A stretch of 64,000 nt of DNA. Origin: Streptomyces qinglanensis (lineage in GTDB: Bacteria; Actinomycetota; Actinomycetes; Streptomycetales; Streptomycetaceae). The position numbers and the translations under genes are program-made. Under the pieces are notes generated by a model. That model did no database searches, was not told where the DNA came from, and saw nothing but the letters and a program-made list of their open reading frames with translations. The stretch spans positions 372,001-436,000 of the forward strand of contig NZ_FOGO01000001.1 in NCBI RefSeq assembly GCF_900111245.1, read 5' to 3'. Positions 28,835 through 38,824 of the stretch are shown here, piece by piece. Within the stretch, counting starts at the first letter, position 1; each line of letters begins with the position of its first letter.

Positions 28835-29901
28835 TTGCTCGCCGCCCAGCCCGCGTAGAAGATGCCGACACCGACGATGGCGCACATGCCCTGGATGATC
28901 CAGAACCGCACCACCACAAGGACCTCGGACCACCCCTTGAGTTCGAAGTGGTGCTGGAGCGGGGCCATCTTGAAGACCCGCTTCCCGGTGAGCCGGAAGG
29001 ATCCGACCTGGATCACCACGGACATGGTGATCAGCACGAACAGGCCGCCGAGGATCGCCAGCAGCAGTTCGGTGCGCGAGCAGATCGCGAGCCCGGCCAG
29101 CGCGCCGCCCAGGGCCAGCGAGCCGGTGTCGCCCATGAAGATCTTCGCCGGGGAGGTGTTCCACCACAGGAAGCCGAAGCAGGCGCCCATCAGTGCGGCC
29201 GCGACCACGGCCAGGTCCAGTGGATCGCGTACCTCGTAGCAGCCGGGTCCGGCCGTGGCGATGTGCGCGCAGGACTCCTGGTACTCCCAGACGCAGATGA
29301 ACACATAGGCGCCGAAGACCATCACCGAGGCGCCGGTCGCCAGGCCGTCGAGGCCGTCGGTGAGGTTCACGCCGTTGGACATGGCCAGGATCATGAACAG
29401 GGCCCAGACCACGAACAGCACCGGTGGCAGTGCCCAGCCGAAGTCCTGGGTGAAGGAGAGCTTGGTGGAGGCCGGGGTGAGCTGCCGGGCGTCCTCGAAA
29501 CTGAGTGCGAGGAGGGCGAAGGCGATACCGACGATGAGCTGGCCGGCCATCTTCGCCTTCGCGCGCAGCCCGAGGCTCCGCTGCTTGACGATCTTGATGT
29601 AGTCGTCGAGGAAGCCGACCAGACCCATCCCGGCGAACAGGAAGAGCACCAGCACACCGGAGAAGCTGGGCTGCTCCCCCGTGATGAGCTTGGTCAGCAC
29701 GTAGGCGAGCACCGTCGCCAGGATGAAGGCGATACCGCCCATCGTGGGGGTGCCGCGCTTGCTGTGGTGGTTGCGCGGGCCGTCGTCGCGGATGAACTGG
29801 CCGTAGCCCCGCCTGGCGAGCAGCTTGATCAGCAGCGGGGTCCCGACCAGGGACAGGAAGAGGCCGATGACCCCGGAGAAGAGGATCTGCTTCATCGTCA
29901 T
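28831..29901 (-). CDS. mraY: Phospho-MurNAc-pentapeptide transferase MraY
   Basis: 356 residues with ten membrane helices. Family signatures are present: [32 protein letters not shown] (catalytic Asp-Asp), [38 protein letters not shown] and the His-rich [10 protein letters not shown]. The enzyme moves phospho-MurNAc-pentapeptide onto undecaprenyl phosphate to give lipid I. Both ends overlap neighbours by 4 bases (murF upstream, murD downstream). Confidence 0.97.
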   Translation of the reverse strand: MTMKQILFSGVIGLFLSLVGTPLLIKLLARRGYGQFIRDDGPRNHHSKRGTPTMGGIAFILATVLAYVLTKLITGEQPSFSGVLVLFLFAGMGLVGFLDDYIKIVKQRSLGLRAKAKMAGQLIVGIAFALLALSFEDARQLTPASTKLSFTQDFGWALPPVLFVVWALFMILAMSNGVNLTDGLDGLATGASVMVFGAYVFICVWEYQESCAHIATAGPGCYEVRDPLDLAVVAAALMGACFGFLWWNTSPAKIFMGDTGSLALGGALAGLAICSRTELLLAILGGLFVLITMSVVIQVGSFRLTGKRVFKMAPLQHHFELKGWSEVLVVVRFWIIQGMCAIVGVGIFYAGWAASK

Positions 29902-31331
29902 CGGGCGGCGCCCTCACCCTCCCTGGACCCGTCCGCGAGGAGAGCCGCGGCCACCTTCTCCAGCCCCACCGACCGGGAGGCCTTCACCAGTACGACATCT
30001 CCCGCGCGCAGTTCCCCGCGCAGCAGGCCGACGGCCGCCTCAGTGCCGGACACATGCACCGACTCCTCACCCCACGAACCCTCGTTCTTGGCACCCATGT
30101 CGAGCCAGGCGGCCTCCCGGCCTCCGACTGCCACGAGTTTGCTGACGTTGAGCCGGACGGCGAGCCGTCCGATCGCGTCGTGCTCGGCGAGCGCATCGTC
30201 ACCGAGCTCGGCCATCTCGCCCAGCACCGCCCAGGTCCGGCCCCCCCGGGCCTTCGCCGCCTCCCCCATGGCGGAGAGCGCGCGGAGCGCTGCCCTCATG
30301 GAGTCGGGATTGGCGTTGTAGGCGTCGTTGACGACCGTGACGCCGTCGGCGCGCTCGGTGACCTCCATCCGCCAACGGGAGAGCGTGTCCGCGGAGGACA
30401 GCGCATCGGCGATGTCCCCAGCGGGCATGCCCAGTTGGTGGGCGACGGCCGCCGCGGCGAGCGCGTTCGACACGTGGTGCTCACCGTACAGGCGCATGGT
30501 CACATCGCCGCACCCGGTAGGTGTGTGAAGGGTGAAGGCTGGTGTGCCGCGTTCCGACAACCGCACGTTTTCAGCCCGTACGTCCGCTTCCGCGGCTTCG
30601 CCGAAGAGCAGGACCCGGGCGCTCGTGCGCGCGGCCATGGCGCGGACGAAGGGGTCGTCGGCGTTGAGCACCGCCACTCCCCCGTCCTCGGCCGCGGGCA
30701 GGTTCTCCACCAGTTCGCCCTTGGCCTGGGCGATCTGCTCCCGCCCGCCGAACTCGCCGATATGGGCCGTGCCGACGTTGAGCACCACCCCGATCCGCGG
30801 CGGCGTCAGCTCGGTGAGGTAGCGGATGTGGCCGATGCCGCGGGCGCCCATCTCCAGCACCAGGTGCCGGGTGGTCTCGTCGGCGCGCAGGGCCGTCAGC
30901 GGCAGACCGATCTCGTTGTTCTGCGAGCCTTCCGGCCACACCGTGGGCCCCAGCCGTCCCAGCAACTGGGCGATCAGGTCCTTGGTGCTGGTCTTGCCGC
31001 TGGACCCGGTCAGCGCGACGACCTGGGTGCCGAGCGTCTGCACGGCGTGCCGGGCCAGCGCACCCAGGGCGCGGGTGACGTCGTCGACGACGACGGCCGG
31101 GACACCGACCGGGCGGGTGGCGAGCACGGCGACGGCACCGGAGGCCACGGCACCGGCGGCGAAGTCGTGGCCGTCGGCCCGCTCGCCGGCGAACGCCGCG
31201 AAGAGCGTGCCGGGGCCCGCTTCCCGGGAGTCGATCACCACCGGCCCGGTGATCCGCGCGTCCGGGTCCGTTATGTCGTGCTGCCGTCCGCCGGTGAGGG
31301 CGGCGATCTCTGCGAGGGAGAGGGGGATCAT
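29898..31331 (-). CDS. murF: UDP-MurNAc-tripeptide:D-Ala-D-Ala ligase MurF
   Basis: 477 residues. The short N-terminal domain ([43 protein letters not shown]) is followed by [16 protein letters not shown] (ATP site at 109-116), [32 protein letters not shown] and [17 protein letters not shown]. It completes the UDP-MurNAc-pentapeptide. Its start overlaps the murE stop and its stop overlaps the mraY start, each by 4 bases. No anomalies were seen. Confidence 0.96.
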   Translation of the reverse strand: MIPLSLAEIAALTGGRQHDITDPDARITGPVVIDSREAGPGTLFAAFAGERADGHDFAAGAVASGAVAVLATRPVGVPAVVVDDVTRALGALARHAVQTLGTQVVALTGSSGKTSTKDLIAQLLGRLGPTVWPEGSQNNEIGLPLTALRADETTRHLVLEMGARGIGHIRYLTELTPPRIGVVLNVGTAHIGEFGGREQIAQAKGELVENLPAAEDGGVAVLNADDPFVRAMAARTSARVLLFGEAAEADVRAENVRLSERGTPAFTLHTPTGCGDVTMRLYGEHHVSNALAAAAVAHQLGMPAGDIADALSSADTLSRWRMEVTERADGVTVVNDAYNANPDSMRAALRALSAMGEAAKARGGRTWAVLGEMAELGDDALAEHDAIGRLAVRLNVSKLVAVGGREAAWLDMGAKNEGSWGEESVHVSGTEAAVGLLRGELRAGDVVLVKASRSVGLEKVAAALLADGSREGEGAAR

Positions 31332-33199
31332 CGCTTCTGGTTGTCTGTCCGGTGGTGCGCGACGGAAGGGGACGAAGAAGACAGGGGGTCGGAGGCGGAC
31401 ACAGGGGACGGGGACGGCGGTGCCGCCGGGGCGGCCGCGGCCTGCTCGGCCGCAGCCCGGGCGCGGATGGCGTCGTGCAGCACCTGGACGTCGTCGAAGG
31501 GGCGCACCACTCCGGCGATGTCCTGGCCCTGCTCGTGGCCCTTGCCCAGGACGAGGACGGTGTCGCCGGGCCCGGCACGGCCGACGGCGGCCCGGATCGC
31601 GGCGGCGCGGTCCTCCTCCAGGAGCACGGTGCCGCGCTCGTGGGCCGGCACCTCGGAGGCACCGCGGAGCATGGTGGCCAGGATGGCGAGCGGATCCTCC
31701 GAGCGCGGGTTGTCGGAGGTGAGCACCGCGGTGTCGGACAGCCGGGCGAGCGCCGCGCCCATGCCGGGCCGCTTGTGCGGGTCGCGGTCGCCGCCGCAGC
31801 CCAGGACGGCGTGCACGGCACCCTCGGTGACCTTGCGGACGGCGTAGAGCACCGACTCCACGGCGTCCGTCTTGTGGGCGTAGTCGACGATGGCCAGATA
31901 GTCCTGCCCGGCGTCCACCCGCTGCAGCCGGCCGGGGACGCCGGGGACGGTGCCGATGCCCTCGGCGGCCGTGCTCGGGTCGATCCCGGCGACGACCAGC
32001 GCGGTGAGCGCGGCCAGCGCGTTGGCGACGTTGAAGGGCCCCGCGAGCGGCGCGGCGGCCAGCACTTCCCGGCCGTCGGGTCCGACCGCGGTGAACGTCG
32101 AGCCGAGCGGACCGACCTCCACGTCCCGGGCCCGCCAGTCCGCGTCCGGGTGGCCCTCGGCGGAGAAGGTGGTGACCGGGCGGCCCTCGCCGCGCAGTTC
32201 GGTCAGCAGCCGGAAGCCGTACTCGTCGTCGAAGTTGACCACCGCGGCCCGCGAGCGCTCCGGGGTGAAGAGCTGCCGCTTGGCCTGGAAGTAGTCCTCC
32301 ATGTCCGGGTGGAAGTCGAGGTGTTCGGGGCTGAGGTTGTTGAACACCGCGACGTCGAAGACGCAGCCGTCGACCCGGCCGAGGACCAGCGCGTGGCTGG
32401 AGACCTCCATCGTCACCGAGCCGACCCCGCGCTCGCGCATCACGCCGAACAGTGCCTGCAGGTCGGTGGCTTCGGGCGTGGTGCGCTCGGACTTGATCCG
32501 CTCGTCGCCGATCCGCGACTCGACCGTGCCGATCAGTCCGGTCAGCCCGCCGCCGTCCACGGTGCCCGCGGTGCGCGGCTCGCCCTTCTCGGCGGCCTTG
32601 CGCAGCCCGCCGTCCACCAGGTAGGCGGTCGTCGTCTTGCCGGAGGTGCCGGTGATGCCGATCTGGAGCAGGTCGTCGCCGGGCGTGCCGTAGATGGTGG
32701 CGGCCAGTTCCCCCATCCGGCCGCGCGGGTCGGGCACGGTCAGCACCGGCAGCCCGGTGGCCTCGGCCCGCGCCGTGCCCCCGGGGTCGGTCAGCACCGC
32801 GGCGGCCCCCAGGCTCTGGGCCTGCTCCACGAAGTCGGCGCCGTGCAGCCGGGCACCGGGCAGCGCGGCGTAGATGTCGCCGGGGCGCACGGCACGCGAG
32901 TCGTGGGTGATGCCGGTGACGGACACGCCGGCGTCCGCCGTTCCGCCCCCTTGCTGCGCATCGCCGGAACCGGTCGCGGACGCGTCGGCATCCAGCAGCC
33001 GGGCCAGCTCCGCGAGCGGAACGGGGGCGACCCGTGCGGGGCGGGGCGGCCCGGGGAAGGACTCGGGGGAGGTCTGATCAGCTTGTGGCACGGCGGTGAG
33101 CGTACCGGGCGGGGAGCCCGCGCCGCGAAGCGAGGGGCGCGGCGGTGCCGACCCCTGGGGGTTGTACTCGCTCTCAGTGATCGTTCTCACGTGGCGCAT
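31328..33199 (-). CDS. murE: UDP-MurNAc-dipeptide:diaminopimelate ligase MurE
   Basis: 623 residues from the ATG at 33199, 3 bases after the ftsI stop; the family core starts only near residue 57 (VAPVPLAELARLL), so shorter starts (GTG at 33190 or 33091) are possible. ATP site TGTSGKTTT (183-191), EVSSHALVLGRV, FNNLSPEHLDFHPDMEDYFQAK and YAHKTDAVESVL are present. DNPRSEDP carries the DNPR motif that marks diaminopimelate-specific rather than lysine-specific enzymes, fitting the LL-DAP wall of Streptomyces. The disordered ~55-residue extension and the Pro/Ser-rich tail are lineage additions. Confidence 0.95.
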   Translation of the reverse strand: MRHVRTITESEYNPQGSAPPRPSLRGAGSPPGTLTAVPQADQTSPESFPGPPRPARVAPVPLAELARLLDADASATGSGDAQQGGGTADAGVSVTGITHDSRAVRPGDIYAALPGARLHGADFVEQAQSLGAAAVLTDPGGTARAEATGLPVLTVPDPRGRMGELAATIYGTPGDDLLQIGITGTSGKTTTAYLVDGGLRKAAEKGEPRTAGTVDGGGLTGLIGTVESRIGDERIKSERTTPEATDLQALFGVMRERGVGSVTMEVSSHALVLGRVDGCVFDVAVFNNLSPEHLDFHPDMEDYFQAKRQLFTPERSRAAVVNFDDEYGFRLLTELRGEGRPVTTFSAEGHPDADWRARDVEVGPLGSTFTAVGPDGREVLAAAPLAGPFNVANALAALTALVVAGIDPSTAAEGIGTVPGVPGRLQRVDAGQDYLAIVDYAHKTDAVESVLYAVRKVTEGAVHAVLGCGGDRDPHKRPGMGAALARLSDTAVLTSDNPRSEDPLAILATMLRGASEVPAHERGTVLLEEDRAAAIRAAVGRAGPGDTVLVLGKGHEQGQDIAGVVRPFDDVQVLHDAIRARAAAEQAAAAPAAPPSPSPVSASDPLSSSSPSVAHHRTDNQKR

Positions 33200-33202
33200 G
33201 AC

Positions 33203-35269
33203 TCAGTCGTCCCGGCTCTTCCCCGCGAGCACGGGCAGCTTCGCGGGCTTGGCCCCCGTCGGGGGGATCTGCAGGGTCTTGAGGGAGAACTTCATGACCT
33301 TCTTGTAGACGGGACCGCACACGTCGCTGCCGAAGTAGCTGCCCTTCTTGGGGTTCTGCACGGCGCAGTAGACGGTGATCCGGGGCTTGTCGGCGGGCGC
33401 GAACCCGGCGAAGGAGGAGGTGTAGCCGTGGTAGCGGCCGGTCTCCGGATCCACCCGGTTGGCCGTACCGGTCTTCCCCGCGACGCGGTAGCCGGGGATC
33501 TTGGCGGTGGTTCCGGTGCCCTCCATGTCGGAGACCACGGATTCCAGCATCCGGGCGAGGGTCCTGGCGGTCTCCTCGCTGACCACCCGGCGCTTGTCCG
33601 GTGCGTCGGAGGGCCGGAAGCGCCCGTCCGGGCCGGTGGTGCCGCGGACGAGCGTGGGGGCGATCCGCTCCCCGCCGTTGGCGATGGTGGAGTAGATGGA
33701 AGCGGCTTGCACGGCGTTGAGGGACAGGCCCTGCCCGAAGGGGATCGTGTACTGCTGGGAGGCGCTCCACTTCCCGGGCGGGGCCAGCAGGCCGTCCGTC
33801 TCGCCGGGGAAGCCGAGCCCGGTGGGCCGGCCGATGCCGAACTTGCGCAGATAGCGGTGCAGGACCTTGTTGGCCTGCTGCTGCGTGCTGCCGAGCTGCT
33901 CGGTGGCGAGGATGGTGCCGATGTTGCTGGATTTGGCCAGGACACCGTTGAGGGTCAGGTGCCAGGTGGGGTGGTCGATGTCGTCGGCGAAGGAGCGGTC
34001 GGCGCGCTTGAGCCGGTTGGGCACCGTGACCGCCGTCCGGGGAGTGGCCTTGCCCTCCTCCAGGACGGCGGCCATGGACATCACCTTGCTGGTGGAGCCG
34101 GGCTCGTAGGCGTCCTGGACCGCGGGACTGCCGAAGGAGTCGACCTTCGCGCCGCGGATGTCGTTCGGGTCGAAGCCCGGCGCGCTGGCCATGGCGAGCA
34201 ACTGGCCGGTCCGGGTGTCCTGGACGACCACGTAACCGCTGTCCGCGTGCGACGCGGCCACCTGGTCGGAGATCGCCTGCTGCGCGGACCACTGGATGTC
34301 GCGGTCCAGGGTGAGCTCCACGTCCGAGCCCGGCTCGGCCGCCTGCTCGCGGACGCCCGCGGTGGGGACCTGGCGGCCGCCGGACTGGGCGTAGGTGACC
34401 TTGCCGTCCTCCCCCGCCAGCGTGCCGTTCAGCTTCGCCTCCAGACCGGCGCCGCCCTTGCCCGCGGAGTTGACGAAGCCGAGCACGGTGGCGGCCAGCT
34501 CCTTGTTCGGGTAGACGCGCTTGGCGTGCTTCTCCTGGTAGATCCCGGCCAGCAGGTCGGGCTTCCCGCCCTCGGGCGCCGCCGCGGCCTCGTCGGCGAG
34601 CCGCGCCTTGAGCTTCTTGATCTTGCGCCAGGTCTGCGGGGTCTGCTGCCGGGCGAGCAGCACGTAGCGGGTGCCCTTGCGCGAGAGCTTCCCGGCCAGT
34701 TCGGCGGGCTTCTTGTCCAGCAGCGGCGCCAGCAGCTCGGCGGCCCGCTCGGGCGCGTCGTCGATCTTCGTCTGCTCCGGGCTGAACAGGTACGGGTCGG
34801 CGGTGATGTCGTGGGCGTCCACGGTGCTGGCCAGCGCGGAGCCGTCCCGGGCGGTGATGGTGCCCCGCTCGGCCGCGAGGGGGACCGTGATGTAGCGGTT
34901 GACGGCCGCCTTGTCCGCGTAGGCGCTCGCGTCCACGGCCTGGACCTGCAGCAGCCGCACCGTGAACACCAGCATGACCAGGGTCAGCCCCACGGCCACC
35001 AGCCGCAGCCGGGGACGCGGGTTCACCAGCCGCAGCCGGGCCGCGCCGCCGCGCGGGGGGCGTGCGCCGCCGCCCCGGCGCGCCGCCGGGGGCCGTGCGC
35101 CGCGGGACGCCGCGGCGGGGGCCGACCGGCCCGGCCCGGGGACCCGGCGCGGCTTCGCGGCCCGGCTCCGGTCGGCGGTGCGGCCCCGGTCGGCGGTGCG
35201 GCCCTGTCCGGACGCCGGCCGGGGGCTCCGGCGGGCGCCGCGGTCCGGCTCGCGGGGACGTTCGCTCAC
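33203..35269 (-). CDS. ftsI: Septal transpeptidase FtsI (class B penicillin-binding protein)
   Basis: 688 residues. A very basic disordered cytoplasmic segment (1-85, Arg/Gly/Pro-rich) precedes one membrane helix (about 90-110, LRLVAVGLTLVMLVFTVRLL). The PBP dimerisation domain follows, then the transpeptidase domain with STSK (392-395, nucleophile Ser392), the SSN motif in LAKSSNIGTI and KTGT in YRVAGKTGTANRV. It crosslinks septal peptidoglycan made by FtsW. Its start overlaps the ftsL stop by 4 bases. The basic extension is longer than in most bacteria but usual in actinobacteria. Confidence 0.97.
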   Translation of the reverse strand: MSERPREPDRGARRSPRPASGQGRTADRGRTADRSRAAKPRRVPGPGRSAPAAASRGARPPAARRGGGARPPRGGAARLRLVNPRPRLRLVAVGLTLVMLVFTVRLLQVQAVDASAYADKAAVNRYITVPLAAERGTITARDGSALASTVDAHDITADPYLFSPEQTKIDDAPERAAELLAPLLDKKPAELAGKLSRKGTRYVLLARQQTPQTWRKIKKLKARLADEAAAAPEGGKPDLLAGIYQEKHAKRVYPNKELAATVLGFVNSAGKGGAGLEAKLNGTLAGEDGKVTYAQSGGRQVPTAGVREQAAEPGSDVELTLDRDIQWSAQQAISDQVAASHADSGYVVVQDTRTGQLLAMASAPGFDPNDIRGAKVDSFGSPAVQDAYEPGSTSKVMSMAAVLEEGKATPRTAVTVPNRLKRADRSFADDIDHPTWHLTLNGVLAKSSNIGTILATEQLGSTQQQANKVLHRYLRKFGIGRPTGLGFPGETDGLLAPPGKWSASQQYTIPFGQGLSLNAVQAASIYSTIANGGERIAPTLVRGTTGPDGRFRPSDAPDKRRVVSEETARTLARMLESVVSDMEGTGTTAKIPGYRVAGKTGTANRVDPETGRYHGYTSSFAGFAPADKPRITVYCAVQNPKKGSYFGSDVCGPVYKKVMKFSLKTLQIPPTGAKPAKLPVLAGKSRDD

Positions 35270-35637
35270 GGGTCCTCCTGCGCGCCGCGCGCCGGACGGG
35301 CATCGCCGCGCACAGTGCCGTCGGGGTCCAGGAAGACGGGGGTGCCGCTGGGGACCAGGCCCTGCTCACGGGCCCGCTCCTCCAGCCGGTCCGGCGCGGA
35401 GTAGCCGTCCACCTCCTGCTGGAGGGCCTGCTGCTGGTCGGTCAGCTCCTCCGTCTGCTTCTCCAGCCTGCTGAGCTGGAAGGAGCCCTTGTTGAGCGAG
35501 GCGTTCAGCAGCAGCAGGGCCAGCAGACCGCTCCCCAGCAGCAGGACGATCAGCAGGACGAACGGCGCACGGGCCGCCGGCGACCCCCCGACGGGGACCA
35601 GCCGGGCCAACCGCGCGAGGCGCTGCTGCGCTGTCAT
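35266..35637 (-). CDS. ftsL: Cell division protein FtsL
   Basis: 123 residues. A short basic cytoplasmic start is followed by one membrane helix (about 25-46, APFVLLIVLLLGSGLLALLLLN) and an extracytoplasmic coiled coil with Leu/Gln heptads (QLSRLEKQTEELTDQQQALQQEVDGY). The sequence ends in a Pro/Asp-rich tail. Together with FtsQ and the septum-formation-initiator protein it activates FtsWI. It lies between rsmH (25-base gap) and ftsI (4-base overlap), the standard position. Sequence conservation is low for this family, so context carries much of the call. Confidence 0.9.
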   Translation of the reverse strand: MTAQQRLARLARLVPVGGSPAARAPFVLLIVLLLGSGLLALLLLNASLNKGSFQLSRLEKQTEELTDQQQALQQEVDGYSAPDRLEERAREQGLVPSGTPVFLDPDGTVRGDARPARGAQEDP

Positions 35638-35662
35638 GTCCCCTCCCGGATGCGGCGGCCGG

Positions 35663-36634
35663 TCATGTCGCCTCCCTGATCCGCTGGGCGGCGCGCAGCC
35701 GCGCCGGCGCCGCCCGCCGGTTCTCGGCGATCTCCTCGTCGGTGGGCAGCTCGGCGCCGCGGGTCAGCAGCCGCAGCCGGGGCTGGTACTGCTCGGGCAC
35801 GACGGGCAGCCCGGGCGGCGCCGTGTTGCGGGAGCCGGTGGCGAACAGCTGCTTGGCCAGCCGGTCCTCCAGCGAGTGGTAGGCGAGGACGACCATCCGG
35901 CCGCCGACGGCGAGCGCCTCCAGCGCGGCGGGCAGGGCCCGCTCCAGCACCGTCAGCTCCCCGTTGACCTCGATGCGCAGCGCCTGGAAGGTGCGCTTGG
36001 CCGGATTGCCGCCGGTGCGCTTGGCGGCCTGCGGCAGCGCCTCCCGGATCACCTCGACCAGTCGGCCGCTGCGGGTGAACGGCTCCTTCTCGCGCTCCCG
36101 CACGATGGCCTCGACGATGCGGCGGGCCTGCTTCTCCTCGCCGTAGGAGCGCAGGATGCGCACCAGGTCGCCGGGCGGGTAGGTGTTGAGCACCTCGGCC
36201 GCGCCGGGCCCGCTCGTCTGGTCCATCCGCATGTCCAGCGGCGCGTCCTGGGCGTAGGCGAAGCCCCGGTCGGCCTCGTCCAACTGGAGCGAGGAGACCC
36301 CCAGGTCGAACAGGACGCCCTGGACCCGCGGCACCTCCAGCCGGGAGAGCACCTGCGGCAGCTCGTCGTAGACGGCGTGCACCAGCGTGGCCCGGTCGGC
36401 GTAGGGGGCCAGCCGTTCGCCCGCGAGTTCGAGCGCGGCCGGGTCGCGGTCCAGGCCGATGAGGCGGGCCGCGGGGAAAGTGGACAGCAGCGCCTCGCTG
36501 TGGCCGCCCAGGCCCAGGGTGCAGTCGACGACGGTCGCGCCGGGCTCCGCCAGCGCGGGAGCGAGCAGGTCCAGGGTGCGCCGGAGCATCACCGGATTGT
36601 GGCGTTCGCCGATGGGCCGCTCGTTGGTGGTCAC
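35663..36634 (-). CDS. rsmH: 16S rRNA m4C1402 methyltransferase RsmH (MraW)
   Basis: 323 residues. The N-terminal [14 protein letters not shown] and [16 protein letters not shown] form the SAM-binding start of the family; [49 protein letters not shown] and [17 protein letters not shown] are further signatures. It N4-methylates C1402 of 16S rRNA. It is the first gene of the dcw block here; no mraZ precedes it. A good promoter candidate lies about 200 bases upstream. GTG start. Confidence 0.96.
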   Translation of the reverse strand: MTTNERPIGERHNPVMLRRTLDLLAPALAEPGATVVDCTLGLGGHSEALLSTFPAARLIGLDRDPAALELAGERLAPYADRATLVHAVYDELPQVLSRLEVPRVQGVLFDLGVSSLQLDEADRGFAYAQDAPLDMRMDQTSGPGAAEVLNTYPPGDLVRILRSYGEEKQARRIVEAIVREREKEPFTRSGRLVEVIREALPQAAKRTGGNPAKRTFQALRIEVNGELTVLERALPAALEALAVGGRMVVLAYHSLEDRLAKQLFATGSRNTAPPGLPVVPEQYQPRLRLLTRGAELPTDEEIAENRRAAPARLRAAQRIREAT

Positions 36635-36825
36635 TGTGCCCTCTCAGATCTGGCGGGCACGTGCACATGCTCCTTGGTCCCCGCCCGCTCGAAGGGGAGC
36701 GGCCGCCCGCGCCGAGCGGGCGCCGGAGGCCGGGAGCGGGAGGAGGCCGAGCCGCACGTGCGCGCCCGCGCACGCGAGGGGATTCGGGAGTCCTTGGGGA
36801 GAGTGTTCGCCTCCCACTTCGCGTC

Positions 36826-36853
36826 ACTTTAGTCCACTCGTCCCCTCGGTCAA
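36826..36853 (-). promoter_or_regulatory. Candidate vegetative promoter of the dcw operon
   Basis: On the minus strand TTGACC (plus 36848-36853) and TAAAGT (plus 36826-36831) are 16 bases apart, a close HrdB-type match. It would drive rsmH-ftsL-ftsI-mur genes with a leader of roughly 185 bases. Confidence 0.6.
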
Positions 36854-37038
36854 CTACGGGACCAGGCGCGTCCCGACAACGAGTGACACCCGCGGCGCAC
36901 GGTCGGCGGCAGCCGGGTACGCGGCTGCGGTTGCACCCGGACGGAGGAGACGACAATAGACCGTGTGGGTTACCTCACACCCTCGTGCGCCGTCCGATTT
37001 CACCACTCTCCGGGCAGGCCGTCCGCTCAGGGAGCGTC

Positions 37039-37044
37039 TAACGT
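37039..37044 (+). promoter_or_regulatory. Candidate -10 (TAACGT) for a leaderless carbonic anhydrase mRNA
   Basis: TAACGT ends 7 bases before the ATG at 37052, with no Shine-Dalgarno between them. Confidence 0.4.
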
Positions 37045-37051
37045 CGTACAC

Positions 37052-37579
37052 ATGTCGATACCCACACCTGACCCCCAGTCCGCACCGTCCGTCACCGACG
37101 AGCTCGTCGCCGCGAACCAGGAGTACGCGGACGGCTTCACCGACCCGGGGATGGACGCCCGCCCGGTCCGCTCGGTCGCCGTCGTCGCCTGCATGGACGC
37201 CCGCCTGGACCTGCACCGCGCACTCGGGCTGGAGCTGGGCGACTGCCACACCATCCGGAACGCGGGCGGCGTGGTCACCGACGACGTCATCCGCTCCCTC
37301 ACCATCAGCCAGCGCGCCCTGGGCACCCGCTCCGTGGTCCTCATCCACCACACCAACTGCGGGCTGCTCAACCTCACCGAGGATTTCCGCCACGAGCTGG
37401 AACTGGAAGTGGGCCAGCGGCCGTCCTGGGCAGTCGAGTCCTTCAAGGATCTGGACCAGGACGTGCGTCAGTCCATCGAACGAGTACGGACCTCGCCCTT
37501 CCTGCAGCACCGGGACGACGTCCGCGGCTTCGTCTTCGACGTGACGACGGGCCTGCTGCGCGAGGTCGCCCCGGCCTGA
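37052..37579 (+). CDS. Beta-class carbonic anhydrase
   Basis: 175 residues, a compact member of the beta class. Zinc ligands are visible: Cys47 with Asp49-Arg51 in the CMDARLD motif, and His100 and Cys103 in IHHTNCGLL. RNAGGVVTDDVIRSL is the usual active-site helix. It interconverts CO2 and bicarbonate. The shortness and the CMDAR motif place it in the actinobacterial small beta-CA subgroup. The ATG at 37052 is chosen because the upstream extension of the frame lacks conserved sequence and a TANNNT element sits 7 bases before it. It is divergent from the dcw block. Confidence 0.93.
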   Translation: MSIPTPDPQSAPSVTDELVAANQEYADGFTDPGMDARPVRSVAVVACMDARLDLHRALGLELGDCHTIRNAGGVVTDDVIRSLTISQRALGTRSVVLIHHTNCGLLNLTEDFRHELELEVGQRPSWAVESFKDLDQDVRQSIERVRTSPFLQHRDDVRGFVFDVTTGLLREVAPA

Positions 37580-37723
37580 CCCGGGAGGACCGCACCCCGG
37601 AGCCACCCGGGAGAGTGACGGGAGGGCCCGTCGCCGTGAAGAATACGCAACGACGCACACTGCAGGGCCCGGTGGAACGGACGCGGCGGGCACGTACAAC
37701 GGGGATGGGGCCGAGGAGGGCCG

Positions 37724-38824
37724 GTGACGACCTATGACGAGCGGGCGGACCTGAGCGAACTGAGCGCCACGGCGGGCGAGGTGCGCCGCTGTGTCGAATC
37801 GGTGATCGAGGGGAAGCCCGACGTCGTCCGGCTCTCGCTCACAGTGCTGCTCGCCGAGGGGCATCTGCTGATCGAGGACGTGCCCGGCGTCGGCAAGACG
37901 ATGCTCGCCAAGGCACTGGCCAGGACCATCGACTGCTCGGTGCGCCGCATCCAGTTCACCCCCGATCTGCTGCCCTCCGACATCACCGGGGTCAGCGTCT
38001 ACGACCAGCAGCGCAAGGACTTCGAGTTCAAGCCCGGAGCCATCTTCGCGCAGATCGTGATCGGCGACGAGATCAACCGCGCCTCCCCCAAGACCCAGTC
38101 GGCGCTGCTGGAGTCGATGGAGGAGCGCCAGGTCACCATCGACGGGCAGACCTACGAGCTGCCCGACCCGTTCATGGTGGTCGCCACCCAGAACCCGGTG
38201 GAGATGGAGGGCACCTATCCGCTGCCCGAGGCGCAGCGCGACCGCTTCATGGTGCGCGTCTCCATCGGCTATCCGAGCCCCGCGGCCGAGCTGGAGATGC
38301 TCGACGTGCACGGCGGTGCCTCCCCGCTGGACGACCTCCAGCCGGTGGCGCACGCGCACGACATCGCCAAGCTGATCGGGGTCGTGCGAGGCGTGCACGT
38401 CTCGGACGCGGTGCGGCGGTACGCGGTCGAGCTGGTGGCCGCCACCCGATCCCACCCCGAGCTGCGGCTGGGCGCCTCGCCGCGCGCGACGCTGCACCTG
38501 CTGCGGGCCGCCAAGGCGTCGGCCGCGCTCGGCGGGCGCGAGTTCGCGCTCCCCGACGACGTGCAGTCGCTGGCGGTCCCCGTCCTGGCGCACCGGCTGC
38601 TGCCCACCGCGCAGGCCCAGTTGAACCGCCGTACCGCCGAGCAGGTGGTGGCCGAGATCGTGCAGCAGGTGCCGGTGCCCGCCGTCGGTCCCGGCCCCGC
38701 CGCGCCCCGAACCGCGCCGCCCGGACCGGGCGCGCCCGGTCCGGGCCCCTACGGGCCGCCGCCGGCCCCCGGACAGCAAGCCCCCCTGAACCGGCCGCAG
38801 ACCGGGCAGCCCCGGGGCTACTGA
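37724..38824 (+). CDS. MoxR-family AAA+ ATPase
   Basis: 366 residues. The AAA+ core holds Walker A in EDVPGVGKTML (GVGKT at 55-59), FTPDLLPSDITG, Walker B in IVIGDEINRASPKTQSALLESMEE, sensor I in VVATQNPVEMEGTYPLPEAQRDRF, and sensor II in LRLGASPRATLHLLRAAKA. A Pro/Gly-rich disordered tail follows (about 315-366). MoxR ATPases act as chaperones for VWA or DUF58 partner proteins. The gene is first in a three-gene overlapping operon with a DUF58 and a TgpA-like protein (1-base and 4-base overlaps). GAGGAGGG precedes the GTG start. Confidence 0.94.
   Translation: MTTYDERADLSELSATAGEVRRCVESVIEGKPDVVRLSLTVLLAEGHLLIEDVPGVGKTMLAKALARTIDCSVRRIQFTPDLLPSDITGVSVYDQQRKDFEFKPGAIFAQIVIGDEINRASPKTQSALLESMEERQVTIDGQTYELPDPFMVVATQNPVEMEGTYPLPEAQRDRFMVRVSIGYPSPAAELEMLDVHGGASPLDDLQPVAHAHDIAKLIGVVRGVHVSDAVRRYAVELVAATRSHPELRLGASPRATLHLLRAAKASAALGGREFALPDDVQSLAVPVLAHRLLPTAQAQLNRRTAEQVVAEIVQQVPVPAVGPGPAAPRTAPPGPGAPGPGPYGPPPAPGQQAPLNRPQTGQPRGY

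Larger units (their letters stand above)
36635..37051. other. Divergent gap between the dcw block and the carbonic anhydrase (no gene)
   Basis: This 417-base gap contains no mraZ-like or other credible ORF. It holds the promoter candidate for the minus-strand dcw block and a -10-like element next to the carbonic anhydrase start. The first ~150 bases on the rsmH side are GC-rich leader without a clear structure. Confidence 0.6.

Noticed and set aside
36635..37051. A possible mraZ upstream of rsmH
   Set aside because: No ORF with MraZ motifs exists here, in keeping with the Streptomyces arrangement.
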